This document shows positions 34,303 through 46,759 of a stretch of 64,000 bases of DNA, in pieces (position 1 is the first letter of the stretch; every line of letters starts with the position of its first letter). The notes beneath the pieces are model-generated. The model saw only the letters and a list, made by a program, of their open reading frames with translations, was not told where the DNA came from and did not search any database. The position numbers and the translations under genes are program-made. This DNA is from Lycocorax pyrrhopterus obiensis (lineage: Eukaryota > Chordata > Aves > Passeriformes > Paradisaeidae), in contig JACSVZ010000016.1 of assembly GCA_014706295.1 (NCBI GenBank), positions 7,421,168-7,485,167 on the forward strand. Reading direction: 5' to 3'.

Positions 34303-37300
34303 TATTTAAACAAAAGCTGTGCGTGGCCTGTAAGCATCTTTTGATGTTTACAGAAGATTTCTTATAGCTCCACTGCTTGACCAGGTTGTAATCTTTTGGT
34401 GATTCTTCCTTTGCAAGTGTGAGTTCCACTTTACCATCCAGGAATGGCTCTGCTTTGAATTCTGAGCTGTCTGCCACAAAAAAAAAGTCGGAAGGAAAGC
34501 ACAGAAATCAGCTCCAAGTGTGTAGAAAAAAGCCCAGATGAAATGGAAGAGACATCCAGTGCTGGGTAGCCTTGTTCCATGAAACTGCACAAGGAAGAGC
34601 TGGCTGGCATAAGCAGTTGTTCTTACTGCATGAAGAAAGGTGTCAAATGAACAGAACCAAAGTGTAGGAATGGGCACATCCTCCAGAATTGCTTGAGGTA
34701 CTCTTTTTTCTTATAGTTTTGTCTGTTTGGTTTTTTTTTTAATGTATTTTTCTTGTGTCCTAGTTTATAGCTAGCTTAAAAGTTAACATCTACCTTTGCA
34801 GAAGTTTAATTTGAATTACAGCTTTGAACACACAAGGTTGATGAGATCCCATATTCAAAAGATCTCCTGAAACAAGGGAGGCAAATAGCATAAACCAGAA
34901 AAGGAACATTTGAAAATGGGCAAGACACCCCCACCCGATTAATTCTTAGAGCATGAAGAAAGGCAATAAATAGTAAATCTTCCACTCTCCTCAGTCATTA
35001 ACGTGGCCTCTCAGAGAAAGCTGTTAGAATTTGAACACCCTGCATGACATTAAAAATTGTGAAATATTTTAGTATGTTGTTTCAAAGGGCAGAGAGGTAA
35101 TATAAGAGTACCTGAGAATACTTAACATGTTGCCTGGTTTTGCATCTCTTTGAAGGCTCAAAAGTGAAAAAGTATAATTTTAAATAACATTTTTTGCTGT
35201 TTCTAAAAGTTAATTGTAGGTATATTCAACCAGCTTCCTGCAAGCATGTGTGTGGAATACAGAGAATAGGAATTTTGCTTTTGCTTAGTACATAACCTCA
35301 AGCAAATCCCATTTTCTTGTCACTACTCTGGGCTTTAATTTTTCTTTCCCCCCCCCGCAGTGCCCCAGCCAACCTGAGCCAGGACCCTTTCACCTGGGGT
35401 TTGTATTTGTTAATAAATCGATGCAGCAGAATGGGCCCCCATCACTTTGGAGATCTCTGGATGTGCTTTCATTCCTGTAAGAGCATCCCTGTTGCATTGA
35501 TTTCCCCCCCTCAAGTCAATATTAGGAGGTTCTTAAGGCCTGATCTTCCATAAAAGATTACTATCAGCCCCGGTGTCATTGAATTTTGTCCTCTCTCTCA
35601 TTTCGTTCTTGCAGTAAGACATGCATGCTGCATCCTTATGTTTTCTGAATCAAACAGCCAAGTTTTGATGTTTAAATGGGATTTTTCCTTTTCTGATTAC
35701 AAAAGAACTTCACAAAAATGTAAAGAATCCAAACCTTCCACGAGAAAGATTTTTTTCATCTTTTGGTTAGCTGTGCCTTTAATAACTGTGGCAGTGCTAG
35801 AGTTGCTAACCTGTGTGATATTAACTGAGCTGCAGTCTGGATCTAAGAACTATCAAATAAACCTTTCACAGCACGGGGAAGGTTGTTTAGTGTTACAGCT
35901 GAGGTATCTTGTTCCACAGTGGTTCCCTCGCCCTTGGCGCGGTGTGGTGTTCCGGGCTGTTCAGGCACAGAGCCCTTTCTGGCACAGCCAAGCCTCCTTG
36001 TGCTTTTTCAGCAATGTGTGCCTTTGGTCTGGCTTTGTCTGGCTGCGGCTCTCTCTTTCAGCAGCTAATTTTTATTGATGTTTTCCTGGTTCTTCCTTTC
36101 TCCGTGTTGATTGATCCCCCTCACTCTGCTCCCTGCTGGACAATTGTCCAGACCAGCACAACCCACAGCTAGAAGTGGCCTCAGTGGAAAGCCTTGCTGG
36201 CTGTGTAGGATGGGGGGCAGTGGACACCCACCCTTTTTGGGATGGCTGTCAGTAGAACTGCCCATCAGTGGGGCAGAGGAGCAGGGAGCCAGCTGGTTCT
36301 TTCCAAGTTCCTCACTGCAGAGTCACTGTAGCAGCACAGCTCGTGAGCATTCTCAGATATGACTTATTTCTCTTTCCTGTTGCTCTTCTGAATGACATTT
36401 GCTACACTTTCTCCTCCACGCTGCAAGGGTTTTTTCTGTCACGGTGTTCTGGCATTTTGTTGCTTTCACTAAGGGCGAGGGGCCATTTCTGATGCCATTA
36501 GCCATTCTGAGTTGTGTGCCATGCTGCGAGGAGCCCAGCCCTAACCTAAAGGGTGTGGTTACTCCAGTAAACCAACCCAGCAACATGTTTTCAGAGCAGG
36601 AAGGACATGAGACGTTGCTATACTGGATTTTCAAATCTATTGCTGTCTTAAATCTTCCATGGTATTGATTTCCTACTGGATAGATATCCTTTTGCGTTGG
36701 TGAACTAAAGTAATGCTGCCTGTGAAAGCCTGGCCCTTCTCAGAGTCTGACAAAAATCTTTAGTAATCTCAATGGATCCAGGCTTTCTGGTCCTGTTTTT
36801 TATTTGGTATCACATTAGAATAATCATCCACAAAACATGTATTTTGTAATCCTGTTTTGTACTTCTGCAATTCCAGTCGTGACACTCTCTGCCAGCATGA
36901 GAGAGAGCCCTTCAGAGGTCCCAGCTGGGATTCCTGGCCTCTGTGGGATGACACCAGCCACACCTTCGGCAGCACAGGCAGCGGAGCAGACGGGAGCTGT
37001 TATGCATTTTTAAAAGAATGTGTAAACAGAACCAGCGGGGAGCCATGCAGTGTTTTTTGTGGTCTGTCATGAAATCATAAAGAGCTCTACTGCTCTGTCC
37101 TGACCCTCCAAAAGTCTCAGAGCCCAGGCCAAGAAGCTGTCTAAGGCTATAGATAATGTGGTAACATAAGGATTTCAAACAAAACAAAGCTGAAGATACA
37201 ATCAGTGGAGAATGCACAGTGTGCGTAGTGGCTTGCAACTGATGAGCTCAGAGGGGCCTGGTGTCCTTGTCTTTTTAAAAACCTCACCAACAGTGCCCCA

Positions 37301-37903
37301 TTCGAGCAGGTGTTGCCCTGCAACAAACATGAGAAATACCATATTTTGTAGCTTTAAGATTTCTTCTCTTCTTTCCTCAACAGCACTGTTAAAATTATAA
37401 TGTTGGCTTCTGAAATTACACAGTAAAGCTGAACTTGCACAGTTCTGTTTTCTTTTGGGACTCTGGTTTTGATTGCTTTCCCTGAAGCCAAACTGTTTAG
37501 TGGAGAAGCTGCCAGCTGTTTGCTTCAGCACAAACCCCATCAATTTCCCTGTATGGAGTGTCATGGCTGTGCAGGGTTCTCTCTGTGCTTATTGTTCTCG
37601 TGAGTTGCTGATCAAACTGCTACCTCAGCGCTCATGACTGTAGCTTCAGGAGACATCTTCCTGAAGTTGTAGTTGCAAGCTCAAATTTCTGAAAACACAT
37701 TTGAATATGGACATGGTTCAGGAAGTCATCAAAGTGCTTTATGGGTCAGCAGAGAGATTGTAGTTTGCATTTTGGGGGAAGGCTCTGCTACTTTGTTCAA
37801 CTGTAGTGTACACCAGTCTGTTTCCCCACTTCAAGCTCCGATGCGCTTCACTTTGTTGTGAAGTCAGAGGGGTTTTGTGCTCTTGTTAAGCTTTACTTTT
37901 AAC

Positions 37904-37925
37904 AAAAAAAAAAAAAAAAAAAAAA
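37904..37925. repeat. A22 homopolymer
   Basis: A run of 22 A. I looked upstream for a retrocopy or SINE body and did not recognise one. Confidence 0.85.
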
Positions 37926-38228
37926 GGAAAGAAACGTGAACACCTGTGTGGAAATCACATGTAAGGCCGGTCTGCTGAAGGTGTTTGTTTTGTTTGTTAG
38001 GAAACATCTGGCTTCAGCACAGTCGTCTGTTATGGCATGTTCTGAGTAAGTGAACATTGCATGAACACTCCTGCTGTTCCCTTCTGCCCGCTCTTAGACC
38101 TTCTCTGGCTCAACCCAAGGAACATTTTTGTGCCTGCTTGCCAGCTTTCAAGTTGTTTTTATAGATTATGTGTTAGAGAATAATCAAGCACACATGGAAC
38201 ATGAAAAGCCGAATAGAATCCTAAACTA

Positions 38229-38805
38229 GAATCATAGAATGGTTTGGGTTGGAAGGGTTCTTTAAAGGCTGTTTAGTCCAATGCTTCTGCAATGAGGAGG
38301 GATGTCTTCAGCCAGGTCAGATGGCTCAGAGCTTCATTCAGCCTGGCCTTGAATGTTTCCAGAATGGGGCATCTGGCACCTCTCTGTGTAACCTGTTCCA
38401 GTGTTTCATCTCCCTAATTGTAAAATCTTCCTTATGCTTAGTCTGAATCCTCCCTCTTTTAGTTTAAAACCATTACCCTTTGTCCTGTTGCAACAGGCCC
38501 TGCTAAAACAGTGTTCCCTCATCTTTCTTATAAGCCCCCTTTAAGTACTGAAATCTGCAGTGAGGTCTCCCCAGAGCCTTCTCTTCTCCAGGCTGAACAG
38601 CCCCAGCTCTCTCAGCCTGTTCTCACAGGAGAGGTGCTCCAGTCCTCTGATCATCTCTGTGCCCTCCTCTGGACCTGCTCCAACCGTTCCATGCATTTCC
38701 TGTGCTGAGGACCCCAGAACTGGATGCTCACTGCAGGGGGAGGTCTCATGAGGGCAGAGAAAAGGGGAAGAATCACATCCCTCGTGCTGCTGTCCAGCTT
38801 CTAGG
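38229..38805 (-). mobile_element. CR1 LINE, 5'-truncated 3' end
   Basis: It starts with the reverse complement of the avian CR1 terminus (GAATCATAGAATGGTTTGGG) and runs through recognisable CR1 landmarks: CCAGGTCAGATGGC, CTGTTCCAGTGTTTCATC, GCCTTCTCTTCTCCAGGCTG, CTCTCAGCCTGTTC and GAATCACATCCCTCGTGCTG. About 575 bases of the 3' region remain with no intact reverse transcriptase. This avian type of 3' end is the main evidence that the host is a bird. Orientation is antisense to PXYLP1. Confidence 0.95.
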
Positions 38806-38809
38806 CAGT

Positions 38810-39660
38810 AAAGTTAGGAATCTGTTACAGGGGGCTGCTCAGGATTTAGACTGCACTTTCAGGAATGCAGAGTAAGGGCACAGAAGCTATAGTGTGTTGG
38901 TGGGATAGAAAGGATGAATACTCAATGTTTAGGTTTCCTAAAACGTGCTAGTTGGGTGGAATCTGCCACTGCATGGAAGCCCCCAGTTTGAAGTATCAGT
39001 ATTTTGATCTGTAAAACATTATTTTGCAATCCACTGCACTCCTTTCCCACCTACCTCTCTTCTCCTTTTGCATTGCTATGATAGTGCACTGATACCCCTG
39101 CAAACACACTGAACTAATGCAACCTTGGTGGAGCTACAGGCTCAGATCCACCACGACACTTCATCAGACCTACAGTACGGTTGTTCCTTATTTAAATCCC
39201 AATTCCTAGCTAAAGCTCACGTTGTATTGCCAAATTGCCTGCCTGGGAGGAAGTGTAGCCAGGAGACACCCTGAGAGCACAGCACTGTGGAGTGTTTCAC
39301 AGTTCCAGGTGAGGACAGGAGAGCAGGTGCTGAGTGTGATCTCTATGTTGGTCTGATACGCAGGAGACTTCACTTACCTTTCTTGAACCACCCTGGTTTA
39401 CACTCCTGCTATGAGCAATCAGAATGAACTCGAGCTCTCTCGGCTTCTCAGTGGGAGTCTGGCCAGGATCTCTTCAGGCAGCAATGACTTCATGTGCTGG
39501 GTCAGCAGCTCTTTCTGATTTGAGGATGCATTCCACACTCTGTCTTGTGCCGTTGTCAGGTGGTGCAGGGTTTTCAACCACTTACTGGATTAAAATGTAC
39601 GGGGGTTTCTTATGCTGTGTGCTTTTATTGTTGTTGATTCTGTTTTGTTTTGAGGTTTTT
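38810..39660. other. Non-coding, presumed intron
   Basis: Unique-looking sequence between the CR1 copy and the 45-bp tandem duplication; no gene was recognised. Confidence 0.5.
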
Positions 39661-39662
39661 AA

Positions 39663-39752
39663 CCTTTTGGCAAAGAAAAGGTTCAAAAATTTGCCAGAGG
39701 CAAGGTACCTTTTGGCAAAAAAAAGGTTCAAAAATTTGCCAGAGGCAAGGTA
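39663..39752. repeat. 45-bp tandem duplication, two copies
   Basis: 39663-39707 and 39708-39752 are identical except for one base (G in copy 1, A in copy 2, within the purine run after TTGGCAAA). Each unit contains an inverted repeat, TGGCAAA...TTTGCCA. The period is a multiple of three, so an open frame through it shows a 15-residue repeat, but I see no evidence of a protein there. Confidence 0.95.
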
Positions 39753-40743
39753 CAGAGTACCCCATATCTGAAGTGTAGAATTGAGTCTTCCTGGACAATG
39801 AAGGCTTGATTCTGAACTCAGTGAAGTGGGTTGTGTTTAAAGACACAGTATCACCAGTTAGCAGTGCCTTGATCTCTACAAGGCAGAAGATCCTGGTACC
39901 AGCAAGTTGGAATTATTACAACAGCATTTTCAGAAAACTTTAATACCCACAGCAGCTCCAGCACTGCACAAAGGAGCTCTTTTTTCTGAACAATCTGGTA
40001 GCAAAACATCCAAACATCTTTCAGAAGTGTTCCCTCATCTTTGGGGCAGATTGTGAAACCACAATGGAATCCCCAGGCTAAAATGTTGTTCAGCATAAGT
40101 CTGGTGCTCATCTGAAGACCACAGCCACACTCAGTGCCTGGGAGGCAGCTGGGTCAGGGCAGGATTTCTGGCACCTCTTTTAGAAGGATACCAGGACTGC
40201 AGCTGTGCCCTCCTGCTACAGGGCTTGTAAGGAATAAAATTCCTTCTTTGCTCTCTGGTATCAGCTCTGACCAGTCTTGTGTTCTGAGTGTGGGAAGAAA
40301 TAGAACCCAGCATTTGTACTGGGTTAAAATTCAGGTGGTTTTGTTCTCCCTGTTCCCCTCTCCTAAAAATATTGTGATTAGCACCGATTTTTCTTTATTC
40401 AACAGCTATGCCAGACACAGTAATTTCTGATATCTCTAGACATGCCTTGATTTATGTCATGTACTGAAATCGACCCGGGATGCTTCTCATAGGACATAAC
40501 CTGCCAAGAATCCCTGGCTAAGTTTTATATGCTCTGTGCCACTTACAGTAGGCAGATGTGAAGAGGTGAGTCTGGACGAGGGAGTTTCAGAAGGTCTTTT
40601 GCTGTTGCTGGTAATGTTGACAATGGCAGAAAACAAACTCAGAAGTTGCCATAGAATTTTTAAGCCTATGTAATCCTGCTATTCTGGTCCCAACTACAAA
40701 ATGACTGAATATTTTCTAGCTTATTTGAAAGAATATATTAAAG

Positions 40744-40764
40744 TATATATATATATGTGTGTGT
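40744..40764. repeat. (TA)n(TG)n microsatellite
   Basis: Alternating TA units pass into TG units; dinucleotide simple repeat. Confidence 0.85.
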
Positions 40765-43700
40765 ACATAAAAGGAAGTATAAAATCAATGAAAAATTTGT
40801 CTGCAACAGCACTAATGTAATGTGTGACAGTGCCCTTAAGCATAGCCTCCATATATTTTGACTTCTTGATACGAGTACCGAAACAGAGAAAAAACAGAGA
40901 AAATGTACTGTGAATTTTAGAAAATGATTGATGTGTTGCACTATTTATGCCAAATTTCACCTTGGCATGGTCCTGACATTATGTGATGTTCAACTTCGAA
41001 GAAGACAGGAGACAAAAGTTTCTCTCTTGCCCTCTGCAAGAAAGTGAAGGGGGATGGTAAAATGAATACATCTTTATTTCTACCTGATGAGGGAATTCTT
41101 TTCCAAAATAGACTTTTTCACATTTATTGATTTCCTATATATAAAATCAGCTTGGAAATTTGCCTGTGTACAAAATCTTTTTCAGCTAAGTTTTATTTGT
41201 CCTATCGAGATACTTTTCTTATTTATTTGATAGTTTGAAGTATGAGGATGTTTCCTCAGTGAATTCAGTGAAGCCTGGATTTCTCTTGAATTCCATAAAC
41301 TTGAAGAAATAAATGGCTAAATTCTAGAAATTAAACACCTTGAAAATATCTCTGACTAGATCTAAGCCTCTTCAGCAAATGCATGGAAACAAAGCAAATT
41401 CCCAGTACATTAATAAATACCTGCATCCCAAAATTGTTAATTAAAGTTATACAATACCACTTTTAAATTGAATGCTGGTACACAAAGCACTATCTCTCTG
41501 CCTCTGTGTTTGAGGGGATCTCTGACACACGTGTCCAACCTCTCTAGCAGTTAATAAGCTTTGAGGAAAAATCCTTGTGGTTTGGAAGTTCAGGAGAGTC
41601 TTGGTTTAGTTTTGCTGCAAAGTTCTGTGTTTAATATCTTCCACTTGGAGCAAGCAGGAATTTGTTCCTGGAAAGATCCTGCCTGCATCTGTTCCCACTG
41701 TGCTCCATCTACCAGGCTCCCAGAGTCAACTGGAGTGTCTTGAGGCACAGCTGCTGGCTGACGGGGCTCAGAGCTTTTCTGTGGATAGATGTGCAATCTA
41801 CTACAAGTCATTGCTCCTGAAGTAGTGTTAGTTAGTGTTTGATTCAGATCTTGGCTGGGGTTTGCACACAGCATCCCAGCCCAGATGCTGGGCCTGCAGG
41901 CTTGCCCCAGCGCCGGTCTGTGCGGCTCAGGGAGCTGCAGCCCGCGTGCTGCCACCCAATAAACTGGCATGTCCAAAGTGTGAGAGAGCTGTTAACACAA
42001 GCAGGAGTGCAGGCAAAACAGCTCCTGTCAACAGCAGAGCTGATGAGACTTGGTTTTCTCAAGATTTATGTCCTGCATGGGAGGATTATACCCTGCACGG
42101 GGTGGAGTAGCTGATATCTAATAGCAGGCTAAAATCCCTTTTGCAGTCTTTTTCTCTCCAGAATGCTAAATCAATCTCTCTCCTCATTCCAGCTGGGTTT
42201 GATGTAATTTTAAGAAATTAACATCATTTGGATTCCAACTTTTTTGTCAAATTGTTAACTGACCAATAAGTTCAGCACCTACTAATGGAGACACAGGTAG
42301 ACAAGTATATCTAGAATATGATCATAGGAAGCTCAGGTTTTTTAGAACATCATTTGTGCTTTGAATGAACCAGAACTCCTTGATGCAGGAAAATTTTCAG
42401 TGGGGTCTGTCTTGGATGTCATTATGAAAGAACATGATGATGGAACTCTTAAACTCAAACTGGAGAAAGAAAAGAGCCCCATTTATTACTGGTTGTAGCT
42501 GTCATTTCCACAAAGTAATTTTTACCCCTGATTATATGTTGCATTATTACAAAGAGCATGATTACATGGAAGGTGATTTGAGATTAAACTTGCTTTTCTG
42601 AATGGCTTGCAATAGGTGTAATGTAAGGCACTTCTCTGCCGTGTAAATGGATGTTTGCTTCTGGATTTGGTTTATGTTTTTGCACTGCACTGAACTGTGT
42701 CAGTCAGTTTAAGGATATTACGTTTCTGGAAGTAGCTTAGAAGTACATTTTCAAGTACTGTTTTACATCATGTCTCTTAGGACTTGGGAAAGTATATATC
42801 CACGTAGATAAAAACCCTTATGCCCTTCACAGCAAGTGAAAATCTGATTTTGCTTATAAAATCTTTTTCAAGGCAGAAAATACTTTCAAGTGAACAAATT
42901 TTTCGTGGTAGACTCCAAAGGCATTATGCTAACTTGGCAATGCAGCTCTGAAATTACCAAACCTTTTGATTTGAGAGTAGTGTTTGTTTTCCACCTATCA
43001 CCCAAATAAATAATAATAATGAAAGATTGAAGTGATCAGTTTGCTGTTTTTATTTTTCTTTTTTCAGATGTGTGTGCATTCAAACATTGCCTGGTGTGTT
43101 TCGGAAAGTCCCACACAAACAGAAAAATGAAATTGCTGATCTTGACCAAGGCCATGTACATTCTATGCAAGTTAATTCAGTTCTAGGGGGTAGAAAATAT
43201 GAGATCCTTCCGGTATAGTTTTCTTTTTTTTCCCTGTGATGTTTTCTTAGATACTTTGTGTTTCTTAAAGAAGGTTTCTGCAATAGTAGCACTAACTGGA
43301 TATTTCACCCTGTTAGTATTTGTTTTAAGCTGTGTGTTGACCCTGCTTCCTGTGGGTGACGATCTTATTCATGGGGTTTTAATTCCAATCTAATCCTAAC
43401 ACGTACCTGAGTAGCACTTTGGTTGAAAAATGCTCTCCCCTTTTCAGGCCTGATTGTTATTTTTACTTGCATCTTTTAATTTTTAATTAAGAATTCTGTA
43501 GTGAATAAGGACCTGGACTAAAGCCAGTTTAAAGCCATTGAAAGTCTTTTCATTGACTGCGATGGGCTTTGGATCTGACAGCAAGTGTATTAAGAAATAC
43601 TTATTAGTGGGTTGTGTGTATAGCACAGTCATCTAACACAGTAAAACCAGTGGCCACCCGGTCCAAATGAGACTGAAATCTGCTTCGTTAACCAAAGGGA

Positions 43701-44329
43701 AGTTCAGCTGCTTGCGGGAAATATTTTTGGTTTTTTTTATTCTCAAAAAGCAAAAGATTTTCTCCTTAATGTCGATGTAGCCTGGTTCCCATCAAAGCAT
43801 CATCCTGGCAGTTTCATTACCTTGGCACAACAGAATCTTTCTCCCCAAGTCCCCATCCCAGGCACACTCCTATTGAAAGGAGACACTCGTGCCTGCATCA
43901 ACACATCTCCTAGAATACATCAGTGGGTAACGCTTAAATTACTGCCTGTCACAGGATGGAACCTGTTAAACCTCTTCGAAATCAAACAGTAAATTACAAT
44001 AATACCTTTAGCTGTTTAGGGAAAAAATACATTATTCTACAACACGATGGAGCGTTTTATCTCTAGGTTTTGTGAAAGAACAAATGCACAGCAGAAAAAG
44101 GTTTTCGAGCCCCCCGCCCTGTTTTTTAGCTCTTCAGCTGTCCCTAGGCTCGGTGAAGAGCGTGTTATCCTGCACAGGGCTCGCTAGATGGCAGGGCAAG
44201 ATAACCTTGAGGAACAGGGACTTTCCAGGAACTGAGACAAAAACTGGAGTCACGGAGAAATTGAACAACTAGCAATAAAAGGGAAAAAGAAACTGAAAGA
44301 GAGACAGAAAGTTTGTTTCCCCGTGATTT

Positions 44330-44344
44330 AAAAAAAAAAAAAAA
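44330..44344. repeat. A15 homopolymer
   Basis: A run of 15 A without a recognised retrocopy body. Confidence 0.8.
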
Positions 44345-45146
44345 TTGAAAAATAACAAATTTAGATTCTTAAATTGACATTCCAACAAGTACAATACAGT
44401 AATGGCTAAATTGCACATGCAAGTGTGGAAAAGTGGAGTCTTTATTTCTGAGAGACAATGGAGCACATTATAAAGCAAATAGCTTGACAGTAATTTATCC
44501 CTGTCTGTTTTTAGTGAAGATCCATGCGTTTGAATAAGAACTTTCTTCATTGTCTCTAGGAGCTCCTCTTTCAGATAAGTCACTGGATTCATAACCCTAT
44601 GGCTCTGTTGCAAGAAAATGGATCATGAGGAGAGATGGAAATAGCCCTTGGGGTCATATTTTTATCTCAGCAACACTGGTGTTAATCCACAGTAAGAGTG
44701 AGCAGAATCTACCCCATTGTGTAATACAGTTCAGTCCCTTGTCAATAGAGGATCATTTCCCGGAGTGAATTTTCAAGCTATTTGTCTGGCATAGCTGAGA
44801 TGTCACTGAACAACTCCTTTTCTGGCCCTTCCTCTGGAATAGTAGTCACCAGACAAAGAGAATGTCTGTGACTTCACTCCAGAAGCAAGAACCAGCAAAA
44901 CGTGCTTTCTGCAAACCATGTTTTTACCTCTCAGTATGTGAACACACCATTGCATCTGTATTCCACTCTTCACCTTGCTATCAGAACTGCTGAGAGACCT
45001 CAACTGTCTAAACAGCAAATAGCTTACCCGTATCAGTATTGCAAAACATGCCAGAGCACACAGCCTCAGCCTCAGGTGGTGGTATTAGACTGAGTGTCTT
45101 TGGGTTTTGAAACTGGAAAATTTGCTGCTTCACACAATTTCCACAG

Positions 45147-45752
45147 GAATCACAGAACTGTAGAACAGTTTGGGTTGGAAGGGATCTTAAATATAATCTC
45201 CTACCAACCCCCTTTTCATGTGCAGGGTAACGTTCCACTATCCCAGGTTGCTCAAAGTCCCATCCAGCCTGGCCTTGAAACACTTCCAGGGATGGGGCAA
45301 CCACAGCTTCTCTGGGCAGCCTGTGCCAGGGCCTCCCCACCTTCACTGTTTCTTCCTTACATCTAATCTAAAGCTGTTCTCTGTCAGTGTGGATCCATTC
45401 CCTCTTCTCCTGTCACTACATGCTCCTGTCAGAAGTCCTCTCCTTCTCTCTTGTACCCGCTTTGGGCACTGGAAGCTGCTCTAAGGCCTCCCTGGAGCCC
45501 TCTCTTCTCCAGGCTGAACAACCCCAGCGCTCTCAGCCTGTCTCCATAGCAGAGGTGCCCCAGCTCTCTGATCCATCTTCGTGGCCTCCTCTGGATCTGC
45601 TCCAACAGGTCAGTGGTCCTTCACATGCTGGGATGCAGCACTGCAGGTGGGCTCCCACAAGGGAAGAGCAGAGGGGCAGAATCTCCTCCTTTGCCCTGCT
45701 GGCCACGCTGCTTGTGCTGCAGCCCAGGACATGGGTGGCTTTCTGGGCTAAT
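45147..45752 (-). mobile_element. CR1 LINE, 5'-truncated 3' end
   Basis: The reverse complement of the CR1 3' region, from GAATCACAGAACTG and AGTTTGGGTTGGAAGG through CATCCAGCCTGGCCTTGAAA, GCAGCCTGTGCCAGGGC, CTCTTCTCCAGGCTGAACAA and CAGCCCAGGACATGGG to GGCTTTCTGGGCT, where similarity stops. About 600 bases survive and no protein is intact. It has the same orientation as the 38.2-kb copy. Confidence 0.95.
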
Positions 45753-45759
45753 TTTGGAA

Positions 45760-46690
45760 ATTCTTGGTCAAATTAAGACCAAGTGTTTATAATACAGAGG
45801 AGGCTTAGTCCCTGAAGTTCTGAACTTAATGGAATAAAAATTGTGAAAATTTTGTCTTGTAATTACAAAATAGTAAAAGCTTTAAAAGTTCATTTATTTG
45901 GAAATTTGGTTGGATCAATTAATTCTTTTAATTTGATGAACTAGTTGTTTAATGATAATAACCATCCAGAAACCCAGTTAATAGCTGTTAAAAGCTGTTA
46001 TTTTTACTGCTACCCATCTACATGTATTTCAATGTGGTTGGAAGCACAGCTCTGAACTGAGAACCTGCTGCACTTTTGGACAGACTCTCAGTGTTCAAAT
46101 TGTCCAGCACTCTGAAATGCAAACTCATGCATACAGTGACAACGGGAAATTGAAGATAAATGAACAAATGGACACCAAAAATAGATTTTAAAAATGGTTT
46201 TGTCATCTTTCTTCTGTAAGTTCTGTCTGCTGCCATATCTGTCAGGGTCTTTGAGAGACAGGACTAATCTGGTTCCAGCTCTGCCCTATCTGGGACCAGT
46301 CTTAAGATCTATGGGAATATAATTACCTTTGAAACTTCCACACCTTTTCTATATTTGGTTTAAGTTAACTAGCAGATTCAAAGAATATTAGTGGGAATAG
46401 ATAGCACAATCACACCAGCTCTGTTTTGTATATTTTCTATTAAGAAGTTGGGCTAAAAAACCTAGCAAATTGACTTAAACCAGTTAAATAATGGGGCCAA
46501 AACCCCCAGTTCATAGTCCTTGAAATCAGAGGATTTAAAACCTTAGTCCTTTTCACTTGCTCTATTTATCCAGTTTATTTCCTAACACAACTTCTTATAG
46601 CTTCCCCTAGAGACTAACAAAAAGTTATCTCTGCTGGGATGTATTTGGCAGCATGATAAAGCAGGAACATGGAATATTTGGGTCCAGCTC
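45760..46690. other. Non-coding, presumed intron
   Basis: AT-rich sequence with no recognised gene or repeat. Confidence 0.5.
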
Positions 46691-46694
46691 CCCC

Positions 46695-46755
46695 CCCCGC
46701 TATGAGGAAGTCACTTTACCTCGTTTGTTCCATTTGTAAAATGGTGATAATTGTT
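46695..46755 (+). mobile_element. MIR-like SINE relic
   Basis: The string GGAAGTCACTTTACCTC, followed by TGTAAAATGGTGATAAT, matches the well-known MIR 3' half (a ...AAGTCACTTAACCTC...TGTAAAATGGGGATAAT pattern) with a few changes and a short deletion between. Only about 55-60 bases are recognisable. It is an ancient amniote-wide element, so this sequence has been retained for a very long time. Confidence 0.6.
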
Positions 46756-46759
46756 GTGA

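Larger units (their letters stand above)
33180..38228. other. Non-coding, presumed intron
   Basis: No gene was recognised. It includes inverted A/C- and G/T-rich microsatellites near 34.1 and 34.3 kb, a weaker exon-like pair at 35361-35476, and an A22 run at 37904-37925. Confidence 0.5.
39760..45146. other. Non-coding, presumed intron
   Basis: No gene was recognised. It includes a TA/TG simple repeat at 40744-40764 and an A15 run at 44330-44344. Confidence 0.5.

Noticed and set aside
37904..37925. A22 run as the tail of a processed retrocopy
   Set aside because: No gene-like body or target-site duplication is visible beside it; such tails are rare in birds because CR1 does not use poly(A).
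39424..39771. 115-codon open frame containing a 15-residue repeat
   Set aside because: The repeat comes from the 45-bp tandem duplication whose period is a multiple of three. The rest has no coding character.
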